Shown one piece after another: positions 9,905 to 22,900 of a DNA stretch of 64,000 bases; within the stretch, counting starts at the first letter, position 1, and each line of letters starts with the position of its first letter. The stretch comes from Berghia stephanieae (taxonomy: Eukaryota > Mollusca > Gastropoda > Nudibranchia > Aeolidiidae): positions 134,689,395 through 134,753,394 of the forward strand of contig CM067442.1 of assembly GCA_034508935.3 (NCBI GenBank), written 5' to 3'. A program made the translations under genes and the position numbers. The notes under the pieces are model-generated. The model saw nothing but the letters and a program-made list of their open reading frames with translations, did no database searches and was not told where the DNA came from.

Positions 9905-12900
9905 CTCATCTGCTGATCTGTTAGCATGGATTTCTGATACCAGCCTCAGCTTGTAGTAGTGCTGTATAATGGGCATTGTGGACTGCTTGTATGTTTCAAT
10001 TCTACATAAAATTGAATGAATTCTTGTTAGGCAATTTCCAATAGAGGATCGTAAACAAAAATGAATAAGTATAACAGTTTCAACAAAGAACAAAATGCCA
10101 AACACGGAATATTTCGGGCTCAAAACCCTTCTTCAGCCATCAACAAAAAAACAATAAAGACATAAATACATTACTTAATTCCAGATACATGACAGAGATA
10201 TTTTGTAGGTCCTCTATGTAGAAAAATCTTGGAAATCTTACAGCTCCTGTAATCTTATAGCTCTCATAAGATAATGACAACGACAGTGAAAAGGAAGATG
10301 ATGGGATGGTCAAAAATTGGAAATAAAGCACCCTTAGAAAATGTAAGATAAATTAGACTAGTTAAACTAGGAATAGCCAGTTATTCTAAGAGTGTCAAGG
10401 CTGAGTCGAACATCAAAGTCTCTCCCAGACACAAATGCAGGATCTCATCGAGAGAAAAATACTCAAAACGATTACAAAAAAATAAATTGGCATTGTAAAG
10501 CAGAGATCAATTACTAGGGGGAAAAAAATACCATCTTCCCTCCCCCCCCTAAAAAAAGAACTAGACTATTGACTGTTGCCCTCTCCGCTAAGGATCCCAG
10601 TCAGAACTGCTGCAAACTTAAGAACTATCTTTCAATGACAAGAACAGAAAGCAACATGGAAATTGAAAATAAATGGGGATAAAATACACAACAGAAGTGC
10701 ACTTGGTACCTGTTTAGACGGGGGGTAAAGCGCTATAATATGTCCGTGAGAGGTCAAAGTATCCCATCTTCAAAGGCCAAACTCTTGAACGACATCTTTC
10801 TTTTACGTCCTTATTTAGTTAACTATGCTATATCTGATTATATAAGTGTCATCTTTCTATCTCTCTCTCTTTTATTTTTAAATTTTTTTGTTAAAGCAGG
10901 TTGAAAACAAAACATGAACCAATACAGGGACAAGTTCATTGGACAGTTACTTAAATTTGAAAAACAGGAGATTCTAACATAAAAATTGGACAACTTTTCT
11001 TGATTATTCTAATATAAACGTTTAAAAGCCAGAATTCAAGTTGTCTGCTTTCAGTAAAATAATAATTTGAAATTTTGTTTAAAAACCACGTCCAAATATG
11101 CATTTTACGTATACATTATCTCAGAAAGGTGACCAAACTTTTTTTTTTTAAATTTTAACATTAATTCTTAATTATGTAAAATATAAGTTAAACCAGAAAA
11201 TTGACAACAATGTAAACATTTGGAAGAGAAAGAATTCTACCTTTTCTTTAGACTAGCTTTGTTATCATCAGTTCTTCCACTTGTCAATCCTCTCTTCAAG
11301 CAACGTTCAACACAAACCTAAGCAAATGACAGAAATAGACGATTAATCTACGACTATTTGCATATTATATATAATCATGTTGGTTAAAAAAAAAAAAAAA
11401 CATGCATAAATGTCACAAGGAATGCAAAAATTGATTCATTGCTGAACTTTAACCATAATTTCTTTATCAAATTACAAATCCATCATTATTTTTAAAAAGC
11501 ACAAATCTCTTCTAATTTGATTATTTAATGGTCAAAAACTTCTGAACCAAAAACAGCTTTCTGCATTGCAGTGTTTTTTGTTTGTTTTAAAGGGTTTTTA
11601 CGGCACTTGTGACAAATTAAGATCATTTCATCATCAGTAAAAAAGGAAGAAAATGGGATAGTAAAAAGTTATAGATTACCAATTGACAGCACACGAGAAA
11701 AAGTAAGACAAAGGGAATGATTCAATTAAGGAATGGATGTAGATTCCAAGAGCACATTATTCTTGTATTAGTTTGAAATCACCCAAAAGTCTCATCCAGA
11801 CATAATCACAGAATTCCATGAGGACAAATAAACTCAAATGTTTACAAACCATAATATTTTCAAAAGAGTACATAACAGAGAGATAATTTACAAGAAAAAA
11901 GAAGATCACCTCCCAGAACTCAGAACTAATACAACACAACATTAATAATTTCAACAAAATGTCGTCAAGCAAATAATCTTCATATTATTCCATTAATCAT
12001 CAAATGACCCTGAGACTGTGCCAAAATGAGTCGACTTTACACATTCACCTTTATGCACTAATCGCGGACTTCTGGAAAATGAGAATAAATGATATATCCA
12101 AATTTCAAGAAAAAGATCTGCTTCAACTGTGACACAAGTTTTTCATCTTTATCAAAAATCTAATCACCAATAAAAAGAATGTTTTAGAATGAGTGCATCA
12201 CAGCATAGGCTGCCAAGAGATCCATTAACAGTTAAAATAGAAATATGGTCATCCATCCTCTTATCATATCATCATCTATTGGTGCCGAGTCAATGTAAAA
12301 CATCAGTGATCAAGTCTTTCTAATCCTCCATGCCCTCAGATTGTCTCAGAAAATCAATGTTGATTTCAATCATTTTTCCTATTTGTGTCGCGTGTGAGTG
12401 ACATAGCCTGTCTTATTTACAGAACACAAAAATCTCTGACTGTAAGAAAATTTGATCTTAATTCTCTTCGAGTTCAAATGCATGGAAAATCAAACAAATT
12501 GAGGGTGAATTCGAGAGAGTTAAAGCATTTGGACAGTTTTTGGGGGGTTTTTTATGAGTAGTGAGTCTACTTGGATACTCGAATAACAAATGAATGTAAG
12601 AAAAAAAATTTTTAACTCCAAACAAATAAAATAAGAAAAATACACATGACTCTTAATGTTAGTTTTTAAAAAATCAATACTGACCTCATCAGGACAATTA
12701 AAAAACAGGACCCTTTGTACATTGGCGATATCAGTCATGACTTCATTCCAACCTTGCAAATTATCTTGGTTGCGAGGAAACCCGTCCACCAAGAAATTAT
12801 TTTTCACGCTGTTCTCCATCTCCTACAAGTAGAAAAACCAACTCTACATCCAAAGCTATAATAATCTTGATATTTCTTACAAGCCTTTCTTAATCTGGGC

Positions 12901-15900
12901 AAAATACCCAATCTTTCGTTTAACTCAAAGTGAGTTTATTTATTATTCTTTAAAGAAGATAAACATTAATTTTTATACATAAATGGATTGTGTCTCAAGA
13001 TGGATTGTGTCTCAAGTCTGTCAATCTGGAATACAGACAAAACAGAATGATCTCTTAGTTGTAAATGTAAAACCTTTAACCCTCAAAAGCTTTCCAAATT
13101 AAAATACTGAGGCATAGGTCTAGAAACTTTGAGTGGCATTGAAAATTTTTTTAATTTTTATTTGCACTACAACACTGTCATTGCACATTGAGAAAAATTT
13201 ATATATAACACAATAATCACAAAACAGTTGATTGTTTTGTTTGTTTTTAAGGGTTTTACTGCGCTTGCAACACATTTAGGTTATATCAGCGCCAGTAAAA
13301 AGGAAGAAAATGGAATAGTAAAAAGTTCTAGAATTACAATTAAGCATCCAAGAGAAAGTAAGACAAAGGGGAACTGGGAACAAATAGGGATCAGATGTAG
13401 ATTCCAAGAGCATACCACCAATGTACTTAGTTTGAGATCACCTATTAGTCTCATCCGGACACAAAAACAAGATCCAACAAAGAGGAATACACTCAAATGC
13501 TTACATTAAAAATTCCAACTAACAAATATAATAATACATAATGGAGAGATTTACAAGGAAAAAAATATCATCTCCCAAAACAATAACTATGCATTTGACT
13601 GTTTCCCTCCCAGGCAGGACAAAACCAAGTAATCTCATTCCAAGACAAAGACAGAATGCATGTTGGAAAACAGACATAAGGGGATAGAAGACACAGTATG
13701 TACCTCCCTGCCCACTATGGAAGGTCAGGACCCACACCCAGACAGTTGATTGTAATAATGTGTAGGATATTATAAAAAATTAATCTAATATCTTTGCTAT
13801 ATATTTATAAACAGTGTTCCAGTCTCTTTGAGTTGAAGATATTTTTAAAAAAAACAGATTCTTGAATTTAAAAACGGCTAAACAGATAACAGATCTTCCA
13901 ATTAAAACCATTCCATTAAGAATGTATCACTCAGTTGCTATGATAAAACACTACTGTTGACAATTATTAACATATGCATCATCAAACTACAAACTTTTTT
14001 TGTTTCTAATTCTCTCTTTCTTAATGGGAAGGATCTAAATTAACTTTCCATGTGCTCGAGGTCAATGGTCACACTGCAAAGTGTGTTCAAAGTGAGCCAC
14101 ATAGTGAAAAGTGTTCACAGCTTTTGAAACATCTAACACCACGATTGATCAATTTGTTCAGCTTGACACATGGGTAGGTTTACAACTATCATAAACACAA
14201 CAATGTGTTCATATATTTGTTGAGAAATGTCCAATCGTTGTACAGCAACAAATCATGTGATCAATGACTAGGTTGGACGAAAGCATGAATATAGATCGCT
14301 CCCATTATATCTATCTTGTTCATCTGAACAAGAGTTGAACTTTTAATATTTTTAGGAGTTGGGGCATGTTTATGTACAATATAATATCAAATGATTTTGT
14401 GTGCTATTTTGTTTTTCCTTTTGAAAGGGCATCATTCTAGATAGCATAATCACAACCAAAAACTAGAGGTGCCTAAATGAATCAATAAAATGGAGAGAAA
14501 GATAAAGGGAGTAATGTGACTCATATACAAGGGAACAACACAAAACAAACGATGTTTCGGCCTTTGACATTTTTGAAGTAAATACCGAAGTGTTGTCTGT
14601 TTTGTGTTGTTCCCTTGTATATGAGTCACATTTACTCCCTTTTATCGTTCTCTCCGTAACCACAACTCACTCTCTTCAGCAGAGAACAGGTGATTTGGAC
14701 AGGCACAATGGACCCTTCAACAATGTGTCGGGCAATTTCTTCTCCATACTGAGACCCAGGATCTTGACGTTCTTGTCTCAGCAACTCACCGGCTGATAAA
14801 TGTACATAACCAAATGTCTGCAAAAGGATTTCAATATATCAATAGATGAAGCAAAATTGTTATCAACAATTCACTTAATTTTGTACTAAAGAAATCATTA
14901 GAATTTATTTTTAAAACTAAACTACAATGTTGATTTCAAGGGAAGGGAGGGTGATGTCTTGAGGACATTTCTTGTTTAACTTTCATCTAGGCAGGATTTA
15001 TTACGGCTTTCACACAACAGGAATAACAGTAAAGCACCTAAATGACGAGGGCTTCATTAAGCTGTTACTGCTCTCTTGGATAAAGCAGTGAGAAATCATA
15101 ACCAATTTTTCAATATACTGTAATGGTCAAGGCATATTACAAAATTGTGTGATATAAAATTTTAACGCCCCATAATCATCCTTCTTTTATTTTCTTAAAA
15201 AGTTACAGCAGCATGGCTCAGAGGTATGGTCTTTGCTTCGTACCCGGAAGGTAGCGAGTTCGATCACCCGCCACTGCGCTTTGTGGTCTTGAGCAAGTCA
15301 CTTTGCCCAAGCTCAATTTGCAGCGCTGCACTGGGGCGGATGCCTGAGTTGTTCCAGTCATCCCTTTGAATAGACCCTAGAGAAAAATTTCCCCGATGGG
15401 ATGAATAAAGGGAATTTTATTTTTATTTATTTAAACCATAATGCTTTAAATGTTATACTCAAAAAGGTAGGACCTTAATAATGATTTTAAAATTTTGATA
15501 TCTCTGGCTTCTCTAATTTTTGGGTGGAGCCAAGATCCAGACAAGATGGCTGACATTGGTAAAGAATCTCCCCCAGCTCAATATCCTATCTGAAGTATTA
15601 AAAGAACATCATAGACAGACCTGCCAACCTTCTCAGAATGAAAAGTGTATTCTATGATCCTAAAAAGTGTATTTTTAACAAAAATGTGTATTTTGTCTGC
15701 ATGTGTGGACAATAAAAGTGCGCAAAATACAACAATTTATATAAAAGCTAACACCAAACCCAGATAAAAAATAAACTCTGATCTTCATCATTCAAACATT
15801 CGTTTGCAGCAATCACTAGTAATTACAAAATTATCAGTTTATCGAGAAACTAAAACTTAATGACCATTTTAAATCAGTATAAGGCTCAGAAATTGCAAAA

Positions 15901-17681
15901 TCTAAGGATAATGCTTTCGAAATACTCAAAGAAATGACCAAAAGACCCCAAATATGTTGGTAGTATTGATGTTATTGGTAGTATTGATGCTAGTGCCTGA
16001 AGAAGAGGAGGTGGTTGTTGTAGCGATGGTGCTCTAGTGGTGGTAGTGATGGAAAAAGTGATGTGATGGTGGTGGTTGTTGCAGTGACAATGCTGTGATG
16101 GTGGTTGTAACCGTGGTGGTGCCATGGTGGTGATGGTGATATACATCTGCCAGCCCAGTAAATCAGTTGAAGGTTTTGAGATAAAATATTTGTAAGAGTT
16201 GTCTTCAATCTAATAGAGATGACAATTTGCAGCAGAGACAAGATAATTTCCATTATGTTATCAAATGATCCATGTCTCTCTCTCCTTTTTTTTTTAGCAT
16301 TTACTACTCCTCCTCCTACTACAACTACAACAATTCCTACAACCACTACTAGACTAGTACTATTACTACTACCACTATTACTTCTACTCCTACCACTATT
16401 ACTACTACTACTACTACATACTAATACTATTACTGTTGGTCAAATGATGGGAAATTCACACATATCACAGTTAAATACTTCTAGAGGATTCATTTTGAAC
16501 CATTTTGTTCCTAAAGCTGCCCAGTTGGTAATGAAAAAAAAAAAAAAATCACTCATACAAAATATTAAATCTTAAAAAAAAGATCATTAAATTTTTAAAA
16601 AAAAATAGAGTAATTTTAGTAGTTATAAAGGTAAATAATCCATTTATGTTTAAGCTTATCAGCAATACAGATTTTAATTGAAAGCGTCATTGCCAAAGAT
16701 GTAAGTTAAATTTAATTTTCACTTTAAACTTTCTATTTAACAAGTGGTAAAAGCTTAAATGTGACCTGAGGCCATTTAAAGTATAAAATAAGCTTAAATG
16801 CATAATTCTATGCAAATCCTCAAAAAGTTATCCTCAAAAAGTTTTGAGAAAAATATTAGTGAAAACCGGCAACATATAACTAACTGAAATTATAACAATA
16901 GTACTATAACTGTGATGTATCATTCAGAAACACGGTCGACAATTGATGTTTGACATGTTGTCATTTTGAACATCATTCATGCTTGAGAAAAAAAATAAAT
17001 CAAAATATTACAACAACAAAAATCGTACTAAAGGAATCGTATCCACGTATTTGAGTCCAAAAATCGAACTAAAATACGATTAATCGATTAATCGTACCGG
17101 TTGGCAGGTCTGCATAGATGTAGGCAGGGCAGGGACTTCAGTCATAGAAAAGCATAGTATTTGCTGAAATTCAAATGAGCTGAAGCTCGATCCCTGTAGC
17201 AGACCTGATTACTTGAAAATCAGAAAATTCTTATTTTTTGGGAGATAAAAATCGTCACAAGGATTAATTAACACTTCAAAATCGTATAAATTATTTCGTC
17301 TGGCATCGACTTTCATTTTAAATAAGTTTTAATGACCAAGAATGCTCATCAAGTTCTGAAACTGGAGGCAAAATTTTGCAATTCTCAATGAATTTTTCGT
17401 AATAGTAGTGAGCTCTACTGTAGCATGTCATAATTATTTTGACACTGAAAACTGCATAAATTGATATTTATCTGGTCCAAATTTCATCAATTGTTATAAT
17501 ATGGTCAAAAGCACAATATTGATTTTAAGAAACATTTGATAACAACATATTATTGATCAATCATATTACATATAATCATTCTTACCGACTCAATCTTTTC
17601 ACATTGGGTTCCTTTGCCAGCGCCAGGGGCTCCCAGGACAAAAATGACATTGTAAGCTTTTTTATTTGAATCACCGGACAT
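9905..17681 (-). CDS. CMPK1: UMP-CMP kinase (cytidylate/uridylate monophosphate kinase), last exon not found
   Basis: Transfers phosphate from ATP to UMP, CMP or dCMP in pyrimidine nucleotide synthesis; the family is mainly cytosolic. Exons on the minus strand are 17681-17586, 14817-14671, 12822-12685, 11317-11241 and 10001-9905. All have GT donors and AG acceptors and join in phase (555 nt, 185 codons). The protein starts [17 protein letters not shown]. The P-loop GAPGAGKGT is at about 18-26, the NMP-binding entry HLSAGELLR follows, then [17 protein letters not shown], and the LID segment [11 protein letters not shown]. The family is about 196 aa and ends with a short exon after 'SADE|V'. 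Only about 10-12 residues are missing here. That exon should lie below 9904, perhaps beyond the mariner, and I could not identify it. The ATG has an A at -3. Introns carry Rep510 copies, a SINE-B and a hairpin element. Confidence 0.95.
10060..10180 (-). repeat. FB2 single arm with intact hammerhead-like core
   Basis: Minus strand: CTGAAGA at 10136-10130, a 14-base GGG...CCC stem-loop segment, then GAAA at 10115-10112. It lies about 60 bp upstream (in gene sense) of kinase exon 5. Downstream of the core it continues as 'ttccgtgtttggcattttg', the same arm as in other FB2 copies. No partner arm nearby. Confidence 0.55.
10181..11240. other. Kinase intron 4, no other feature
   Basis: Intron sequence between exons 4 and 5 of the kinase. 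AT-rich, with short CT and C runs (about 10540). No recognisable repeat family or coding segment. Confidence 0.6.
11575..11990. repeat. Rep510 copy, truncated and diverged
   Basis: Matches the proximal Rep510 part: 'aagggtttttacggcacttg', 'tagattccaagagca', 'agtttgaaatcaccc', 'agagagataatttacaag'. It lacks the distal end and sits in intron 3 of the kinase. Confidence 0.75.
13225..13742. repeat. Rep510, complete copy
   Basis: Runs from 'tttttaagggttttactgcg' to 'ctatggaaggtcagg' plus 'ccacaccca'. It lies in kinase intron 2. The sequence on the minus strand ends in an A-rich tail (complement of the 'gttttgtttgtttttaaggg' start), suggesting a retroposon transcribed from the minus strand here. 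No tRNA-like boxes, TIR or coding domain seen. Confidence 0.85.
14489..14660. mobile_element. Hairpin (foldback) element beside a splice donor
   Basis: Arms of about 70 bases. The left reads 'gtgactcatatacaaggg' then 'aacaacacaaaaca'; the right is the near-perfect complement 'tgttttgtgttgttccc' then 'ttgtatatgagtcac'. The right arm ends 11 bases from the donor of kinase exon 2 (exon edge 14671). The inner part carries 'ggccgaaacatcg' on the minus strand. Confidence 0.85.
15208..15432 (+). repeat. SINE-B copy
   Basis: Head 'gcagcatggctcagaggtat' (A box) and 'gcgagttcgatcaccc' (B box). The body has 'ttgtggtcttgagcaagtca' and 'tgaatagaccctagag', ending 'gggaattttatttt'. Located in kinase intron 1. 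Related copies lie at 26412, 28377 and 43604. Confidence 0.88.
15433..17585. other. Kinase intron 1 remainder with triplet-rich tracts
   Basis: No exon seen. It contains GTG/GAT-type triplet-rich sequence at about 15955-16140 and ACT/CCT-type at about 16300-16435, which give long spurious open frames. The rest is AT-rich unique sequence. Confidence 0.6.
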
Positions 17682-18654
17682 CTTGCAGCGTGACTGAAAG
17701 GACGAAAGACAGATCCCCAAGCAACGTCTGATTAATGTTTGACGCCCCAGCTTTGCTTAGCTTCAAGATTCAATACGATGATGGTTTTCTAAGGATAGAG
17801 AGAAGAAAAATTTTATGTGGAATATAATAAGGATAAAATTTTGAAGTCATGATTGATCTATGTTGTAATAATAAATAAAAAATAAAATAAATCTGAACAT
17901 TTATAATTATGTAGCACATTCCAATAGATTAACCATGCTAAATGCTCTTCAAAATGTTTCATTTATTCCCGAGCAGGCCTTATGGAATAACATTTCATGT
18001 TAGGCATCCATTATGAGTATTAACAATCTTACAATATCCATCGCTGATTATATCCAAGTACTCACACCCGGATTGAGAGGGGTAATTTATGTAAAGTGCC
18101 TTACCCAAGGACCCAACGTCTGGACCTACTAACAAAAGAGTGATAGAGGAGAGGCTTCGGATGGGAACAATACAGAAAATGGACACCTCAGGCACAAACC
18201 CTTCGTCAGCACAACAATAAACAAATAAACGTTGAAAACAAATAAAATGAAATGGAGTATAAATTATATCGTCAATACTCAGTGGTGGCTGGAGTGTGAA
18301 TGAGAATGAGGTGTTCAATTGTCTTGTTTTAGGCACCTTCAATCACTAATACTATGTATTTCGCACCAGACCTAATAGAACCATCTACCAAATACTGATG
18401 GTTGGACAGAAGGGTAATTTTCTGAAATCGCAGCTGCACCCAAGATCGACATCAGTCCCTTGTTGCGTTTTTATATTAACTTATAACAAACACCTATTTA
18501 TTTTTCTATCTATCGTTAAACATATGATGTAGTTATTTTGATATTTTTTCAAAAATAAGAATTAATAATTATTTTTTTACATAGATAGATAGGCCTTTAA
18601 AAACCATTTAATATGATACCTTACTTTTAGATCTAGGATAAATAGTTTCATGTT
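17682..18654. other. Upstream region of the kinase
   Basis: Contains the kinase 5' UTR and promoter region, whose start cannot be set without transcripts. At about 18120-18245 a minus-strand segment 'ctgacgaagggtttgtgcct' looks like a decayed FB2-type arm. No coding segment seen. Confidence 0.5.
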
Positions 18655-18950
18655 ACATGTTCGTGTTAAGAATATTGAGTAAGCATAAATGCTGGCCAAC
18701 TAACTTTACAGCATTTGTGTGTGTTGAACCCATGACCTCAAGAAGTCGGGGAGAGTGGCTCAAGATAGACGTAGAGTTTGAAACCACTTTTTTAGAGTGG
18801 TGGATAGTTCATACAGTAGAATCACGCTCTCCCCGGCCAAGCAGAGTTGTCTTACCAGTAAGGTTGCGGGTTCAAGCCCCCATCGCCGCCGCAAAATATT
18901 TATTCTCTATTGTCTTCTTGCACTTTCCTACTCACTTCATTTCTTATTAT
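18655..18950 (+). repeat. SINE-D copy, single and full-length
   Basis: It aligns with the array units at 30788-34992 in opposite orientation: 'agaatattgagtaagc', 'cctcaagaagtcgggg', then the tRNA-like head 'tggatagttcatacagtaga' and B box 'cgggttcaagcccc'. It ends 'ttattctctattgtcttc', 'cactttcctactcacttcat'. It shows that the array unit corresponds to an ordinary dispersed SINE. Confidence 0.8.
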
Positions 18951-20014
18951 GATGATTTTACTACTCAAAATTTACTATTGCAAAAAGTTCAAAATCTGTG
19001 ACTGGGAATTCCCCCATTGGACAGCCTCTCGATAAGCTGACTACTGACTGAAACAGGACTACAGCATGAAGAAAAGAGAGTTGGTCACTTGCGGTCAAAT
19101 TAAACTTACTGCGCTGCCTTTAATCTTGATTAAATTTGGCATAGAAATAGATAAATGAATTTTCAAGATGGCTTTTCTTTTCTTTTCTCTCTCTCTCTCA
19201 ATTTTAAAAAAAAAATTTACAAAAGTTGACAAGTGTTAAATTAAAATGAGGCTGTCATTATTCCCAGGTTTAACCAATTTTTGTTATCCCCAGACACCTG
19301 TCTGGGGATAACAAAAATTGGTTATCCCCAGACGCATGTAGCAAGTGGGCAGAAAGATTTTATGCAAAATGCCAAACTAGGCGTGAAAAATACCAAATAT
19401 TCTGGAAAAAATACTAGTGGTTGTGTCCCAAAACAGTTAATATATCAAGTGATATTTAACACAAGATGAAAGTAAATAGTGATCAAATGTCAAATCCAGC
19501 TCTTTTAAAAAAAATATTTTAAAGCAAATGGATCAATGAAATTTCTTTTGTTACTTTGATCTGAAAACGTCAAACTGGCAATTCGACTTTTTATTTTCAA
19601 CCAGGAAGCAAGTTGTTAATTATCAAATCTGTTCATAGTCCACCAACCATTTAAATTTTCACTACCTACCTACCTGTTAACTTTATTGATCATCTCTTGT
19701 TTCTATAATTTGCTCATTCTGGCCACAATTTTGGGAATGACCGGGAATTATTTTTTATTTCGCGGATAAATTCCTAGGCCATGGTGTTGTTCGCCCCAAA
19801 GCCCAAAACCGACACCTGTTATTTTCCTGTCTTCTTCGCACAAGACAATACAATTTAGTATCACACGTCCACAAAACTAGATCCAACAACATATTTTTAT
19901 TCGAATCAGAGATGAAAATAACATACCAAAACAAGGAAGCAAAAATGGTGGAAATATGCTTAGCTCATATATGAATTTAAGATATTCCTATTTTAAGATA
20001 TTCCTATAGCAGTG

Positions 20015-20088
20015 TGGATAGACAGCTCAGTGGGTTTGGCCACATTTCATTTTACTCCTTTTAGCTGCACAGATTCGAACCAGTCGCG

Positions 20089-20090
<2 letters not shown>
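20015..20090 (+). repeat. tRNA-like fragment beside a poly-C run
   Basis: 'gacagctcagtgggtttggc' (A box) and 'agattcgaaccagtc' (B box) at tRNA-like spacing, followed directly by about 33 C residues (about 20090-20122). No complete cloverleaf. Confidence 0.45.
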
Positions 20091-20124
<34 letters not shown>

Positions 20125-20280
20125 CACAGATAATTGATTTTCATTGTTTTCACTTTTGTTCCGAGTTCCGAGCAAGAGTTTTTTTAAAATCAGTTGAATT
20201 TTTTTATTTCTCCGATAATATTATTTCATTATTTAATTTGCTCTAGATCTATTATTGTTTTTTTTTTTTGTTTTGGTCAA

Positions 20281-20302
20281 ATGATAATATTAATAATAAT
20301 AA

Positions 20303-20372
<70 letters not shown>

Positions 20373-20483
20373 TGTAATAATTGTTATTATTATTACTAAT
20401 ACCATCATAATCATTATTATATTATTATCAATAATAATATTATTTTTATTATTAATACTCTTATTATCATACTATTACTATTA

Positions 20484-20535
<52 letters not shown>

Positions 20536-20570
20536 TATCATTATAATAATAATTATTATTATTGTTAACA
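20281..20570. repeat. AAT microsatellite switching to ATT
   Basis: An AAT tract (about 20290-20372) passes through mixed sequence into an ATT tract (about 20485-20530). The two halves are complementary, so the region can fold on itself. Confidence 0.9.
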
Positions 20571-20857
20571 TTATTCCCTGCTCCGAGGGAAATCTCTCTT
20601 TTTCTTTTTTTTTATATTTTGACTTAAAGCTTAGAGTTTTTTGTTTGCCAAACCTTGTAAATGTTCCGTTTCTGAGCATGAATTTCTTAAATTGTTTTTA
20701 TTTTTAAAACAATTATTGTTTTTTTGTCTCCTCTATCTGGCCATTTGGTCGCTCTCTGAATATTTCTGTTTGTTTTTTAATTATTTATTCTTTTTAGACA
20801 CTATTTGAGATTAGATTGGGGACGAATATATTTGCTAGAAACTAGAAAAAAAACCAA

Positions 20858-20993
<136 letters not shown>

Positions 20994-21089
20994 TTTAATA
21001 AAAAAAAAAGAGGTGGGGTGAGGATGGATGGGACATTTATCCCTATCAACGTTCTGTAAAAAGAAGACAGAGAATTATTTTTTAAAAAG

Positions 21090-21182
21090 TGACGTTACCA
21101 GGATTCGAACCCACAACGTCGATTTTGGTCAAACTTCCAGGGCAGACGACTAAACCATTCGGCCATGACACCCACTTCGAAG
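21090..21182 (-). repeat. tRNA-like (Leu/Ser-type) fragment
   Basis: Minus strand: 'gtcatggccgaatggtttag' (A box), then 'gtgggttcgaatcctgg' (B box), with a long variable region between. Acceptor-stem pairing is weak, so it is taken as a SINE head or tRNA relic rather than a functional tRNA gene. Confidence 0.5.
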
Positions 21183-21434
21183 TCAACGCATATTGTGTAT
21201 ATGTAGTAACAACTGATTTTAATGTTGGTTAATTTTATGTTTTTATTGATATTTTATTAACTTTCCTTATTTCTATGTGCATCTGGAAACATTCCATATT
21301 CTGGAATGTGGGTTATTGTTTAAAAGAGCGGAGTTTCAAATATGCGTCTGGGGATAATGGAAATTCGTTATCCCCAGACAGGTGTCTGGGGATAACGAAT
21401 TTTTATTATCCCCAGACAGATGTCTGGGGATAAT

Positions 21435-22900
21435 CACAGTCACAGCGTTAAAATGATGTAATTTTTATCAAATTATAATTGTTGACATAATGTGCCTACA
21501 TTGATTTCAATCACATAAAGATAAAGCTTAATATCGGCTCTTAAAATGATACCAGAACCGTTATGATACTGTGAAAAATAATGCAACAGTGATTATGTGA
21601 AATTGAAAGTGTTATTCAAATTTTAACCCAAACTCTAGTCTCTCGTGTCTCGTGCTTCACTTCTCCAATGGCTAATCCGCATCTGTCTAGTCTATAGGCT
21701 GGAATCAGACTGCCTAACATAGGAGGACACAAATGGTAACTTTAATTAACGCCTGATTAAGTTAATTCTGAAATTGAAAACGTTATCTTTAAGTTGAGTT
21801 GAAGTGGTTATGGTTATGACTTGCGAACCTTGAGTAGGTACTTTGGTAAACGTCCATTTGGCCCTCCAGCAGGGAGCCGATAAATGGCCTAGTGGCTGTG
21901 ACCCGATTTTTTGGACTTTTGAGTGATGGGTCTCAGAAAAAGTTCCATAGATTTTTTGTTTATGGACGGATTTTAATGATTGATGTCTTATTTTCTTCAG
22001 GAGAAATTACTCTATCGTTTGGTGTAGTTTATTTTAAAATCAATGACAATTTAGTATAACTTTTGATTATGGATAAAATAGGGTATAATTTAGCTTTGGA
22101 TAATTAAAAGATTAGAACTTGGTAAATCAAAATTTCATGCTGGCACGTTTATTTAACATCTTAACTTTTTTATAAGATTAAATTCAGGGCAAAGTTGTAT
22201 ACCGCATCCATGAAATTCGTTCCAGTAAAATCCTTACTCAAATCTTAGCGGCCATTTTAGACCAGTTTTGAAATCCAAATGGTGCTTACTACCGGAAATG
22301 AAACAATTTTCAGGTCACAAAGTCCGTCAGTAAATAACAAAGGCAAATAGAAGACCATTTTTCAGCCTTTAAACTAACATAACTTTTTTTCTGCTCATCT
22401 GATTTTCACAATTTTGGTATCATTAGAATCGTGTTGAAAAGCACTTTAAAATGATATAGGTTTCATTGAGCTCAATCCAATTTGATTTTTTTACCAAAGT
22501 ACCTACCTTGAGCCGTGAGCCTTGCCTTGAACTTGAGCCTTGACTGTTGACCCACGGAACAGGTTGTAAAACAATGTTAACCGATTTCGTTAGGAATTAA
22601 TAGTTACCTACTGCTCGAGCTATCAAATACCTAATGAAATTCCTCTCAATTGCAGAAATATTAGACCATTGAATATATGGAGACAACAAATTGTTTCTGT
22701 GCCACTTCTTATTCAATAGTTTCGATTTCAGAGAATTTACAAATCGACACACCTTTTAGTCGGAAACACGTCATTACATTCTCACAACGTTTATTCTGCT
22801 CGATGGAGAGAAAAGGTTGGAGACCCGACGTATGTGATTTTTCGCTTCATAAGATTGTGTTCTTGGTTTTACACACTTACACACTTCACTACACAACAAA
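21435..22900. other. Upstream region of MRPS5
   Basis: No repeat family or exon recognised. It should contain the MRPS5 promoter and 5' UTR near its right end. Open frames at 22677-22949 are not supported by homology, and the second part overlaps the true first exon in another frame. Confidence 0.5.

Noticed and set aside
16219-16575. 118-codon Thr/Pro/Leu-rich frame
   Set aside because: Arises from ACT/CCT triplet-rich sequence in kinase intron 1.
21090-21182. Functional tRNA-Leu or tRNA-Ser gene
   Set aside because: A and B boxes are present, but the acceptor and T stems do not pair well; more likely a SINE head or relic.
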